Source: Aliidiomarina halalkaliphila
GTDB lineage: Bacteria; Pseudomonadota; Gammaproteobacteria; Enterobacterales; Alteromonadaceae
Length of the DNA: 64,000 nt
Reading direction: 5' to 3'
Assembly (NCBI RefSeq): GCF_007096385.1
Contig: NZ_VJWL01000002.1
Coordinates: 248,001 to 312,000 of the forward strand
Part shown: piece after piece, positions 46,755 through 54,334 of the stretch
How positions within the stretch are numbered: the stretch's first letter is position 1
Layout: each line of letters opens with the position of its first letter
Made by a program: the position numbers and the translations under genes
Notes under the pieces: model-generated
The model's input: the letters and a program-made list of their open reading frames with translations, nothing else
What the model was told of the DNA's origin: nothing
The model's database searches: none

Positions 46755-47702
46755 TTATACATTTAAACGTTCCAGTAATTCCTTTAGATCGCTGTCGTCA
46801 GATGAGAGTCGTTTGGCTTTCGCAAAGTGGCTCTGGGCGTTTTCTTGATCGTCCAGTTGCTGATAGATTGCGCCCAAGCGCGCGTGCACAAAGCCTTCGC
46901 GTATATTCATGGGGATGCGATCTTCTTCAATCAACGCGAGCAATCGCTTCTTTCCTTCCTCAAGGGCTATACCCGATTCTGCGGCCATTTTTCCCCACTG
47001 ATAATCCACTTGGGAGCGCTGGTCGGCAGTCACCTGGTCCGGGTTCGCTTCAATTAGCGTATCGACAATTTTTAATTGCTCGTACACGCGGCTGCGATCG
47101 TCTTCATTGTTGCGGATAAGAACATAGTTCATCCGTGCACCAATGAGCTCTGGGTAGGCTTCGAACCAGCGTTCAAAAGCAGCTTCCACTTCGTCGTGTT
47201 CTGCCTCTTTACCCATAAGTAAGGTGACATGTAATGGGTATTGCCAGCTACTGTTGAGCTCTGCGAGTTGCTTATGAATCGCCGTGGCTTTTTCCTTATC
47301 GCCACCCACTATGCCGGGTGCGGCGGCGTAATACATAGCAAGGCTAAATAGGGATACTTGGTGCTCAGGGTCAATCTCTACCGCCCGCTCCCAACTTCGG
47401 CGCATCCCGCGAGCAATAAATGGCATGCGTACCATCGACGCATCGTTTAATTTCAGCATGCTGATTTGCCCTTCAAGAAAATGAAAATCTGCCGTATCGC
47501 GATGCGTACGCCGCATATCCTTTAAGGCTCGCTCAGCCGTTTTCACATCGGCCGCTTCAATGGCATCGTACACCTCATGAAAGGCTTCGTTGATCCCCGA
47601 GCGAATATCCTGGGCGTGGGCAGGTACAGCGATAAACATCGCCAATGCGATGAATGCGGAAAATAACCAACAATTCCTTGTGAACCCAGTGGCGTGATGC
47701 AT
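46755..47702 (-). CDS. Secreted TPR-like protein
   Basis: A 315-aa protein with a signal peptide from the ATG at 47702 (MHHATGFTRNCWLFSAFIALAMFIAVPAHA). A helical tetratricopeptide-like body follows (HFLEGQISMLKLNDASM...DQENAQSHFAKAKRLSSDDSDL). AAGGA lies about 9 bases before the start; the frame open to 47867 is rejected. Function unknown; no operon. Confidence 0.65.
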   Translation of the reverse strand: MHHATGFTRNCWLFSAFIALAMFIAVPAHAQDIRSGINEAFHEVYDAIEAADVKTAERALKDMRRTHRDTADFHFLEGQISMLKLNDASMVRMPFIARGMRRSWERAVEIDPEHQVSLFSLAMYYAAAPGIVGGDKEKATAIHKQLAELNSSWQYPLHVTLLMGKEAEHDEVEAAFERWFEAYPELIGARMNYVLIRNNEDDRSRVYEQLKIVDTLIEANPDQVTADQRSQVDYQWGKMAAESGIALEEGKKRLLALIEEDRIPMNIREGFVHARLGAIYQQLDDQENAQSHFAKAKRLSSDDSDLKELLERLNV

Positions 47703-47965
47703 GTGTTGTTGTCCTTGTTTCGGGATGTTTATGAATGATTTATCAATTATTTCGCCTATAGACATTACTTTATGCCATTTTGTTGCGGTGTGCAGAACGA
47801 TATATCCATCACAACACAGGTGTTTGAGCGTCTCGAAGGCGAAACCTGTAGGCATATGATTCAGCATATTCGATATTCTACGGAAAACATCGCTGATATT
47901 TTCATTGGCTTTCGCCGCTTCAGAAATAGATAATAACTGTGTTATTTCATCTGCACCGAGGAACT

Positions 47966-48754
47966 ATGCAAGCACGGGACACGGTACGACTGAATAAATT
48001 CATCAGCGAAAGTGGGATTTGTTCGCGCCGAGAAGCCGATAAATTTATCGAGCAGGGCCAGGTGACCTTAAATGGTCGTCCTGCGGTGATGGGCGACAAA
48101 GTGAAAGACGGTGATGAAGTACGTTTGAATGGGCGCATCATTGCTGCTCAAGATAAAGAGAGCTTTGTTTTCATCGTGTTAAATAAGCCCGTGGGAGTGG
48201 TGTCTACCACAGACTCGGCAGAGCGCAATAACATTACTAACTTCGTGGGCCATAAAGAACGTATCTTCCCCATCGGGCGGCTAGATAAAGACTCCCAAGG
48301 TCTGATTATGTTGACCAGCAACGGCGACTTGGTGAACAAGATATTACGGGCCGGTAATCAACATGAAAAAGAATATGTAGTCACCGTCGATAAGCCCATT
48401 AACGCAGATTTTATTCGTGGTATGTCGAACGGGGTGCCGATCCTAGGAACTCGCACCAAACGCTGCAAGGTGACGAAGTTGTCTACATTTGTGTTTAAAA
48501 TCATCTTGGTGGAAGGCATGAACCGACAAATCCGCCGGATGTGCGAACACTTCGATTATCAAGTGCGCAAGTTGGAGCGTACGCGCATTATGAATATCCG
48601 ATTGGATAAATTACCCGTAGGCAAATGGCGCGATCTCACTCAAGATGAGCTCGATACGCTGATGAACTCCATTAAACATTCCAGCGGATTAGCCCCAGAA
48701 GGGCATCGCAGCCGTCGGCCGAAACCGCGCTTCGCAAAGAAGCAGGTTCAATAA
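47966..48754 (+). CDS. rluF: 23S rRNA pseudouridine(2604) synthase RluF
   Basis: A 262-aa RsuA-family enzyme with an N-terminal S4 domain ([25 protein letters not shown]) and the catalytic [36 protein letters not shown] segment. Similarity to E. coli RluF runs through [27 protein letters not shown]. It modifies U2604 of 23S rRNA. GAGGA positions the ATG at 47966. The lysine/arginine-rich tail is typical. Confidence 0.92.
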   Translation: MQARDTVRLNKFISESGICSRREADKFIEQGQVTLNGRPAVMGDKVKDGDEVRLNGRIIAAQDKESFVFIVLNKPVGVVSTTDSAERNNITNFVGHKERIFPIGRLDKDSQGLIMLTSNGDLVNKILRAGNQHEKEYVVTVDKPINADFIRGMSNGVPILGTRTKRCKVTKLSTFVFKIILVEGMNRQIRRMCEHFDYQVRKLERTRIMNIRLDKLPVGKWRDLTQDELDTLMNSIKHSSGLAPEGHRSRRPKPRFAKKQVQ

Positions 48755-48779
48755 AAAAGCTCAGCAAATTCTGCTGAGC
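48752..48779 (-). terminator. Terminator (mainly minus strand) between rluF and the 39-aa ORF
   Basis: Arms GCTCAGCA/TGCTGAGC (48759-48766, 48772-48779) with a run of six T on the minus strand. It ends the small ORF transcript and perhaps rluF from the other side. Confidence 0.7.
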
Positions 48780-48798
48780 CCTGTATGGCGTAAAGAAA

Positions 48799-48918
48799 CT
48801 ACGCTTTTTTGCTAGGCGCTTGCTGAGGCTTTTTCTGATCGTGCTGACCAGGTTGAGCTTGCTGCTTCTGAGCTGGCTTGCTCGGCGCGTTTGAGCCTTG
48901 ATTTTTTTGACTATCCAT
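48799..48918 (-). CDS. Small Gln/Lys/Pro-rich protein, 39 aa
   Basis: A 39-aa ORF (MDSQKNQGSNAPSKPAQKQQAQ...) with a strong AGGAGATAACGTT ribosome site right before the ATG and a terminator just after. It is likely intrinsically disordered. No family was recognised; such low-complexity small proteins are common in these bacteria. Confidence 0.65.
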   Translation of the reverse strand: MDSQKNQGSNAPSKPAQKQQAQPGQHDQKKPQQAPSKKA

Positions 48919-49209
48919 AACGTTATCTCCTAGGAGCGTTGTTAAGTGCCACTCAATTGTGACCCTTGCTCCGATTATGAAGATACGCATCGTGGTCGTA
49001 TGTGCGCTACACCACCCTGACTCCTAACTCGTTATTTTTATAGTGAATTGCTTGCGTTTAGCACCTGCGCGGGCGAGAGTCTTGGTTTTTTGTAAGCAGT
49101 GGTCAATTCAACATAAAAAGGTGTAAAAACCACTAAATACTCGTGAACCCTATCATTACCACCTCAAGAAATATCTCCTACCGCGTTGATTTATATTGAA
49201 TTATTCACT

Positions 49210-49225
49210 TGGCACGCTAATTGCT
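49210..49225 (+). promoter_or_regulatory. Sigma-54 (-24/-12) promoter of the TonB receptor gene
   Basis: TGGCACG-CTAA-TTGCT, identical over 18 bases to the one at 43688. Expected start near 49236; leader about 70 bases. The rest of the 48919-49304 gap shows no gene; an RpoN activator site was not identified. Confidence 0.8.
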
Positions 49226-49304
49226 TCATATAGATTTTGAATCAGCATTGATTCACCACTGCAGGGTTTTGTACCGAAGACATTCGTACAAATTGAGAAA
49301 AACT

Positions 49305-51374
49305 ATGAAGAGTCCGTTTATGAATTTGAAATCTTTTACCACCTTAGGCTGCGCTTTGGCAGTATCTTTCTTTTCGGTACCAGCACTTGCTGATGATACC
49401 GACTCGCAGATTAATGATGGGCGGCGCATTTATATTGCCGCAGACTTTGAACGCTATGCACCGCGCACCGCGCTAGAGATGCTGCAGCAGGTTCCGGGTT
49501 TTGTGATTCGTGAGCAGATTCAGGAACGTGGCCTAGGGCAGGCGACGGGCAACGTTCTGATCAATGGTCAGCGGATGTCAGGGAAGAGCAATGAAGTTAT
49601 CGGGGAACTCGGTCGTATTCCTGTTAAAAACGTGGTCCGCATTGAAATTGTTGATGCTTCGACACTTGATGTGTCCGGTTTGTCGGGGCAAGTGGCTAAT
49701 GTGATTGTTAAGGCTGAGCGGATTAATGGCGCTTACGCATGGCGACCTGAATTTCGTCCGTACAATACGGACCCTCGCCTTTCAAATTTCGAAGTATCAG
49801 CAGGAGGCCATACAGGACGCGTCGAGTATTCCCTTGGTTTAGATAACCATTCCGGTCATGGTGGAGCCGACGGACCGACTGTTGTGCGTAATGCACAAGG
49901 TGATGTGATTGAATATCGTGACGATCAGTGGAAATCACGCTTTAACCAACCTCGCCTAAGTGGCCGCTTTGTGATCAATGACCTTGGCGATTCCGTGGCT
50001 AATATTAATGTACTTTATCGCCAGATTTTTGAGCATTTTTCTGAAGATGGAACGAGAAGTGGTCCAGAAATGGTGGATCGCCGACGCGAACTGCGCGGTG
50101 ACGCTGACGGTTATAATTACGAGCTGGGCGCTGACTACGAGTTTCCGTGGGGACCGGGTCGACTGAAACTGATTGGTCTTACGCGCGCCATGCATGTTGA
50201 ATCGTCCAACCAGGTGCATATGTTTTATGCCGACGACCGACCTGTTACAGGTAATCGCTTTGATCGAACAAGTGACGAAAGTGAACACATCGCACGAGCT
50301 GAATATCGCCTCGTTCGAGACGGCGGTGAGTGGCAGTTCTCATCGGAAGCGGCATTCAATCAACTCGATAGCACGGCTAGCCTTTTCCAATTACAAGATG
50401 GCCAATTTCAGCCTGTGCAACTGGCAGGAGCCACCGCCGTTGTAGAAGAAAAACGCATGGAAATCATGGCCGGTTACAACCGCCATCTCCGAGATAATTT
50501 AACCCTTCAGGTGAATGCGGGAGGTGAGTATTCCCGCTTGGAGCAGGTCGGTGCTGATGGCATGACGCGTCACTTCCGACGGCCTAAAGGCTCAGTAAGC
50601 CTCGCTTGGCAGTTGTCTTCTGACACCGACGCGAATATCCGATTGCAACGTCGTGTCGGTCAGCTCAACTTCTTTGACTTTCTGTCGAGTGTCAATCTTA
50701 ATGACAATGTTAGAAATTCGGCAAACCCCAATTTGAGACCACCGCAGTTGTGGGAGTTAGAGAGTGAACTATCCACTAAAATTGGTGAGATGGGAACAAC
50801 GACGCTGCGAGCCTACGTGCATCGCATTGATGATATCGTTGATATCATTCCTATTGGCGACGACGGTGAATCACCGGGTAATATCGACCATGCTTGGCGC
50901 TACGGTGTGGAATGGAAAAACACATTTGAGCTTGCTTCACTGGGCTGGGAAGGGGGTCGTGTCGATACCCGTTTTATATGGCAGGATAGCCGAGTGGAGG
51001 ATCCCCTAACTGGTGAAACACGACCAATTAGTCGTAGCTTGGAAAATCTTGCCAGCATCGTGCTCAGAAGCGATCCTCCTGGAAGTGATTGGGGGTGGGG
51101 CATGAATGCGTCCTATGTGTATGAAGCGCGGAACGTGCGATTAACAGAGCAAGGACGGTTCTGGGAAGGGCCCGTGTGGGCGAGCGCATACTTAGAGCAT
51201 CGCGGTGTGTTTGGACACACGGTGCGCGCAACACTCGGCAACCTGCTAGGCGCACGCAGTATGTGGGATCGCACTGTCTATGAAGGCCGCAGAACGGATC
51301 CTATCGCTTTTGTCGAAGAGCGCGACCGCCGCATTGGGCCGATATTCACCTTATCGATACAAGGCACGTTTTGA
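49305..51374 (+). CDS. TonB-dependent receptor (plug-domain protein) under a sigma-54 promoter
   Basis: A 689-aa receptor with a signal peptide (MKSPFMNLKSFTTLGCALAVSFFSVPALA). The plug (YAPRTALEMLQQVPGFVIREQ...GNVLINGQRMSGKSNEVIGELGRIP) precedes a beta-barrel ending in LSIQGTF. It belongs to the short-plug class often called outer-membrane beta-barrel receptors. No cognate transporter is adjacent. The start at 49305 lies about 70 bases after the sigma-54 start site; 49320 is an alternative. Confidence 0.8.
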   Translation: MKSPFMNLKSFTTLGCALAVSFFSVPALADDTDSQINDGRRIYIAADFERYAPRTALEMLQQVPGFVIREQIQERGLGQATGNVLINGQRMSGKSNEVIGELGRIPVKNVVRIEIVDASTLDVSGLSGQVANVIVKAERINGAYAWRPEFRPYNTDPRLSNFEVSAGGHTGRVEYSLGLDNHSGHGGADGPTVVRNAQGDVIEYRDDQWKSRFNQPRLSGRFVINDLGDSVANINVLYRQIFEHFSEDGTRSGPEMVDRRRELRGDADGYNYELGADYEFPWGPGRLKLIGLTRAMHVESSNQVHMFYADDRPVTGNRFDRTSDESEHIARAEYRLVRDGGEWQFSSEAAFNQLDSTASLFQLQDGQFQPVQLAGATAVVEEKRMEIMAGYNRHLRDNLTLQVNAGGEYSRLEQVGADGMTRHFRRPKGSVSLAWQLSSDTDANIRLQRRVGQLNFFDFLSSVNLNDNVRNSANPNLRPPQLWELESELSTKIGEMGTTTLRAYVHRIDDIVDIIPIGDDGESPGNIDHAWRYGVEWKNTFELASLGWEGGRVDTRFIWQDSRVEDPLTGETRPISRSLENLASIVLRSDPPGSDWGWGMNASYVYEARNVRLTEQGRFWEGPVWASAYLEHRGVFGHTVRATLGNLLGARSMWDRTVYEGRRTDPIAFVEERDRRIGPIFTLSIQGTF

Positions 51375-51411
51375 TGGTAGGGATCGAGGTTCGCCACGCC
51401 GGAGGATTGAT

Positions 51412-51447
51412 TTGCGCTAAGGGCTTCCGAAGAAGCCCTTAGCGCAA
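51412..51447. terminator. Long perfect hairpin after the receptor gene
   Basis: Sixteen-base perfect arms (TTGCGCTAAGGGCTTC...) with a CGAA loop between two convergent genes. T-runs are weak, but the strong stem is likely a bidirectional terminator. Confidence 0.7.
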
Positions 51448-51457
51448 GGGTCGAGAG

Positions 51458-51546
51458 TTAATCAGTCTTAGGCTGTTTTTGCTTTTTTTCTCGACGTTTC
51501 TCTTTTAACGTTTTTTGTGCAGGGTTTTTCGCCTTTTTTTACTCAT
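51458..51546 (-). pseudogene. Frameshifted 29-codon basic protein, interrupted at an A7 run
   Basis: ATG at 51546, with AGGTG about 7 bases upstream, reads MSKKRRKTLHKKR then stops. Adding one A to the seven-A run after the second codon gives the 29-residue MSKKKAKNPAQKTLKEKRREKKQKQPKTD, ending at the TAA at 51458-51460. That product looks like a genuine tiny basic protein. Either the gene is broken by a one-base loss, or full-length product arises by slippage at the A run. Confidence 0.5.
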
Positions 51547-51814
51547 GAATTCACCTTTTACATCAATTAGTGTGACCTTTGGTCACGGAATGGGGGAGAG
51601 GTCAATTAAACATTTCCCGCTTTGGGGGCCGATTCTAGCTCTGTGAATTGAGAAAAAACTGCGGACCCGAATCGTTTAAAATAATCAAAAATCACCAGAA
51701 TGGCCATTTCCTAATCGTTTTTCACTTAAAGTAAACCTTTTTCACAACTCACTGTAGCAATAGCTGTAGATCTTATCTTGTAATCATTATGCACAGCGAT
51801 TAATCTAATATAAC

Positions 51815-51845
51815 TGTTTTTCATGCTCAGTAATTGTTTTTCATG
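51815..51845 (+). repeat. Two TGTTTTTCATG direct repeats before the Fic gene
   Basis: Copies at 51815-51825 and 51835-51845, 20 bases apart, with related TTTTTCAC copies near 51717 and 51740. Spacing of two helical turns suggests a protein-binding site in the 51547-51853 upstream region. Confidence 0.4.
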
Positions 51846-51853
51846 GTGGTGAT

Positions 51854-53395
51854 ATGGTGCTCGGTAGGCAAGTGAAGTTTTTTGATGAGGAAGCTTTCCC
51901 AGAGCCCGAAGCTGCTTTGGTGGGGTACGCCTGGCTTATCACCGAGTATCGCCTTTCTGTTCCAGCACCCGATGAAATATATGCCATCATCCCAGCTAAA
52001 AATGCAAAACGCAGCAAGGGGAGATGGCGATTATTGGGCAGCCGCTACAAGCCTGACGCACATTGGTTTGCGCAACTAACCTTTGCTTTAAAATATGAAG
52101 GCGTCGACTTAGCGATTATCCGAAGCTTGTTTATTGCCTTAGGTGAACAAGATGTTACGAGTTCAATTTTAACTGAACCGACGGGTGCGTATAGTCGCAG
52201 AATCTGGTTTCTTTATGAATGGCTTATCGGCCAAGTCTTGCCAATTGAAGATGCGACTTCTGGGAACTATGTTGATGCACTTAACGAGGCGTTACAATTT
52301 GGCTGTAGGCCAAGAAAAATTGCGCGCCAACGGATAAATAATAATCTACCAGGGGTGAGTGGATTCTGTCCTTTGATAAAAAAGACAGACGCAATTGTCC
52401 AGTACATAGAAGCACAATTAAGCGAAAAGGCGATCCGTAGCATAGGAGGCGTTCACAGTGACTTGCTAGCAAGAGCAGCAGCCTTCTTATTATTATCCGA
52501 TTCGAAAGCGTCATATTCTATCGAAGGTGAGCGACCGCCGAGAAACCGTATTGAGCGATGGGGCAAGATTATCGGGCAAGCAGGTCAGAAAGATTTAACC
52601 ATTGATGAAATAGAACGACTACAGGAAATCGTGATTCCCGATAATCGATTTATTGTACCAGGCATTCGCGTTACGGGAGGCTTTGTTGGTGAGCATGATA
52701 GGGTAACCAACTTACCAATTCCGGAGCACATATCTGCGAAGCCGGAAGATTTGAATGAGTTATTATCGTCTTACTTAGATGCTTATCATGTTATGAAAGT
52801 GTCCGAGTTTCATCCAGTTCTAATGGCGACTGTTATCGCTTTTTCGTTTGTTTTTATCCACCCGTTGGAGGATGGAAATGGTCGAATCCATCGATACTTA
52901 ATGCACCATGTTTTGTCCGCAAGTGGCTTCACGCCAAAAGGTGTTATTTTTCCTGTCTCCGCCGTTATTCTTAAAAAAATAGGGGAATATAAGAGCGTTT
53001 TAGAGTCTTTTACTAAGCCTCGATTAAGGTATATCGAATGGGAGCCAACAGGAGAAGGAAATGTTCACGTCACTAACGATACGATTGATTTGTACCGGTA
53101 TGGTGATATGACTCGCCAGGCGGAATTCCTATTTGCGTGTGTGAAAGACACGGTAGAGCAGGTCCTTCCAGAAGAAGTGAGGTACCTTAAAAGGTATGAT
53201 GAAGTATGGGAATATTTAAATAATCGATTTGATATGCCTCATAAAGATATGAGCCTGCTGTTGAATTTTTTAACGCAAGGTAAGGGTAGGTTGTCACAAA
53301 GGGCTAAAGGAAAGGAATTTGCGGGACTGACCGATGAGGAAGTAGCGGAGATCGAGAGCAAATACCATGAGGTCTTTTTTAGTGATGCATTGTAA
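51854..53395 (+). CDS. Class II-type Fic family protein
   Basis: A 513-aa protein with an N-terminal helical region, the putative autoinhibitory motif SYSIEG (S/TxxxEG) near residue 220, and the Fic motif HPLEDGNGRIHR near residue 336. The 'T/SxxxEG' followed by 'HPFxDGNGR' pattern is that of the self-inhibited Fic class, which AMPylates proteins when relieved. Target unknown. Two TGTTTTTCATG copies lie upstream at 51815-51825 and 51835-51845. GGTGGTG sits before the ATG. It is next to a tRNA attachment site, so it may be accessory DNA even though it lies outside the inferred island. Confidence 0.8.
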   Translation: MVLGRQVKFFDEEAFPEPEAALVGYAWLITEYRLSVPAPDEIYAIIPAKNAKRSKGRWRLLGSRYKPDAHWFAQLTFALKYEGVDLAIIRSLFIALGEQDVTSSILTEPTGAYSRRIWFLYEWLIGQVLPIEDATSGNYVDALNEALQFGCRPRKIARQRINNNLPGVSGFCPLIKKTDAIVQYIEAQLSEKAIRSIGGVHSDLLARAAAFLLLSDSKASYSIEGERPPRNRIERWGKIIGQAGQKDLTIDEIERLQEIVIPDNRFIVPGIRVTGGFVGEHDRVTNLPIPEHISAKPEDLNELLSSYLDAYHVMKVSEFHPVLMATVIAFSFVFIHPLEDGNGRIHRYLMHHVLSASGFTPKGVIFPVSAVILKKIGEYKSVLESFTKPRLRYIEWEPTGEGNVHVTNDTIDLYRYGDMTRQAEFLFACVKDTVEQVLPEEVRYLKRYDEVWEYLNNRFDMPHKDMSLLLNFLTQGKGRLSQRAKGKEFAGLTDEEVAEIESKYHEVFFSDAL

Positions 53396-53643
53396 ACAAA
53401 GGTTAGTCGAATTGGTCGCTAATGAAGTACGTTTTGGCTGACTTAAAACGAAACAACCCAAATAGGTCAGGAGTTAGCGGGCATCTTCCTTCGCGCCATC
53501 CATGGCGTTCACCCTGCGGGCGTACTCGCTACATTCGTAAGTTGAAAACGGCAATCCTGCCGTTTTGTCGAACCTGAAGAAGTTCTCATCTGGCCTCAGG
53601 CACCCCAAAACAAAAAACCACCCGCTTGGGTGGTTCTTTATTT
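53396..53643. other. Intergenic region with two hairpins
   Basis: No gene seen. A perfect 9-base-arm hairpin AAAACGGCA/TGCCGTTTT lies at 53545-53566. The tRNA terminator is described separately. Continues to the tRNA fragment. Confidence 0.5.
53612..53635 (-). terminator. Terminator downstream of tRNA-Arg
   Basis: Minus-strand AACCACCC-AAGC-GGGTGGTT followed by T's, 9 bases beyond the tRNA 3' end. It is the retained downstream context of the original tRNA-Arg gene, outside the integrated element. Confidence 0.75.
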
Positions 53644-53688
53644 TGGCGCGCCCGAGAGGATTCGAACCTCTGACCTCTGCCTCCGGAG
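53644..53688 (-). tRNA. 3' fragment of tRNA-Arg(CCG): attachment site left by integration
   Basis: The minus strand reads CTCCGGAG (anticodon CCG) through GGTTCGAATCC (T arm) to GGGCGCGCCA (acceptor with CCA). This matches the 3' 45 bases of tRNA-Arg(CCG) very well. The 5' half (D arm, acceptor 5' strand) is missing; the sequence beyond 53689 does not continue it. This is the usual signature of integration at a tRNA 3' end. The intact copy should lie at the far, right-hand end of the element. Confidence 0.85.
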
Positions 53689-53782
53689 TGCAGTAGATGC
53701 AATTAGTCTTAATCAGTATAGCGCGGCTTTATTGGGCTTCAAGGGGTAATTGTAAATCACTTTATATTAGATTAAGAGCCAA

Positions 53783-53802
53783 TTTACATCGATTGATGTA
53801 AA
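53783..53802. promoter_or_regulatory. Perfect dyad before the integration module
   Basis: TTTACATC-GATT-GATGTAAA, 65-84 bases before the first gene of the module. Likely an operator or excision-factor site. Confidence 0.45.
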
Positions 53803-53866
53803 ATGTGGCACATTAATTCCGATTTATGTATAGTCCTTTTTGACATTTAGCTGACATTGGACACAC

Positions 53867-54334
53867 ATGCGCATCCTCGAAAGGCGAGAGATCGAGCTTA
53901 ATCAAATCACTACTTTTGATCCCCGAGTAGCCGGCTTCATAGCAGAGCTTTCTGATAGAGATTTTGTTGCAGTTAGCTCTGGTTTCACGGAAGAAGCAGC
54001 ATTCGATTTGGCACTGCTTCATCCCATTTTTTTAAGTCAGCGTAACAACAAAATTTTTGTGGTGGCTGGCGCTAAGACCTTTCAAGTTGTTAAATCAGTT
54101 CTGCGGCCTGAATCAAAAGTTGGTTGTTTTATTGTGCAAGGAACATCGGACGAAATCTTACGTCTCGCCAAAACAGATCTAGTTGGTTCTCCATGCTTAT
54201 TTTCTTTGTCCACAAAAGTTGCGCAGCAGACTAAGAAGCTTGTGGACGTATTGGGTGGAGAGAGCGCCTCAAGAATACATTCGGATCTACGCTCCATTCG
54301 CGGAATGACGAGAATACATGAGCGTCGAAAATAA
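53867..54334 (+). CDS. Small protein of the integration module, possibly ParB/Srx-like
   Basis: A 155-aa protein starting MRILERREIELNQITTFDPR. The middle (LHPIFLSQRNNKIFVVAGAKTFQVVKSVL) loosely recalls the ParB/sulfiredoxin nuclease-like fold, where a strand-loop-helix handles a GxR or nucleotide pocket. The similarity is weak. No integrase motifs. It overlaps the next gene by 17 bases, so it belongs to the same transcript. Confidence 0.5.
   Translation: MRILERREIELNQITTFDPRVAGFIAELSDRDFVAVSSGFTEEAAFDLALLHPIFLSQRNNKIFVVAGAKTFQVVKSVLRPESKVGCFIVQGTSDEILRLAKTDLVGSPCLFSLSTKVAQQTKKLVDVLGGESASRIHSDLRSIRGMTRIHERRK

Noticed and set aside
53644-53720. Complete tRNA-Arg gene
   Set aside because: Only the anticodon-to-3' end portion matches; D arm and 5' acceptor strand are missing.
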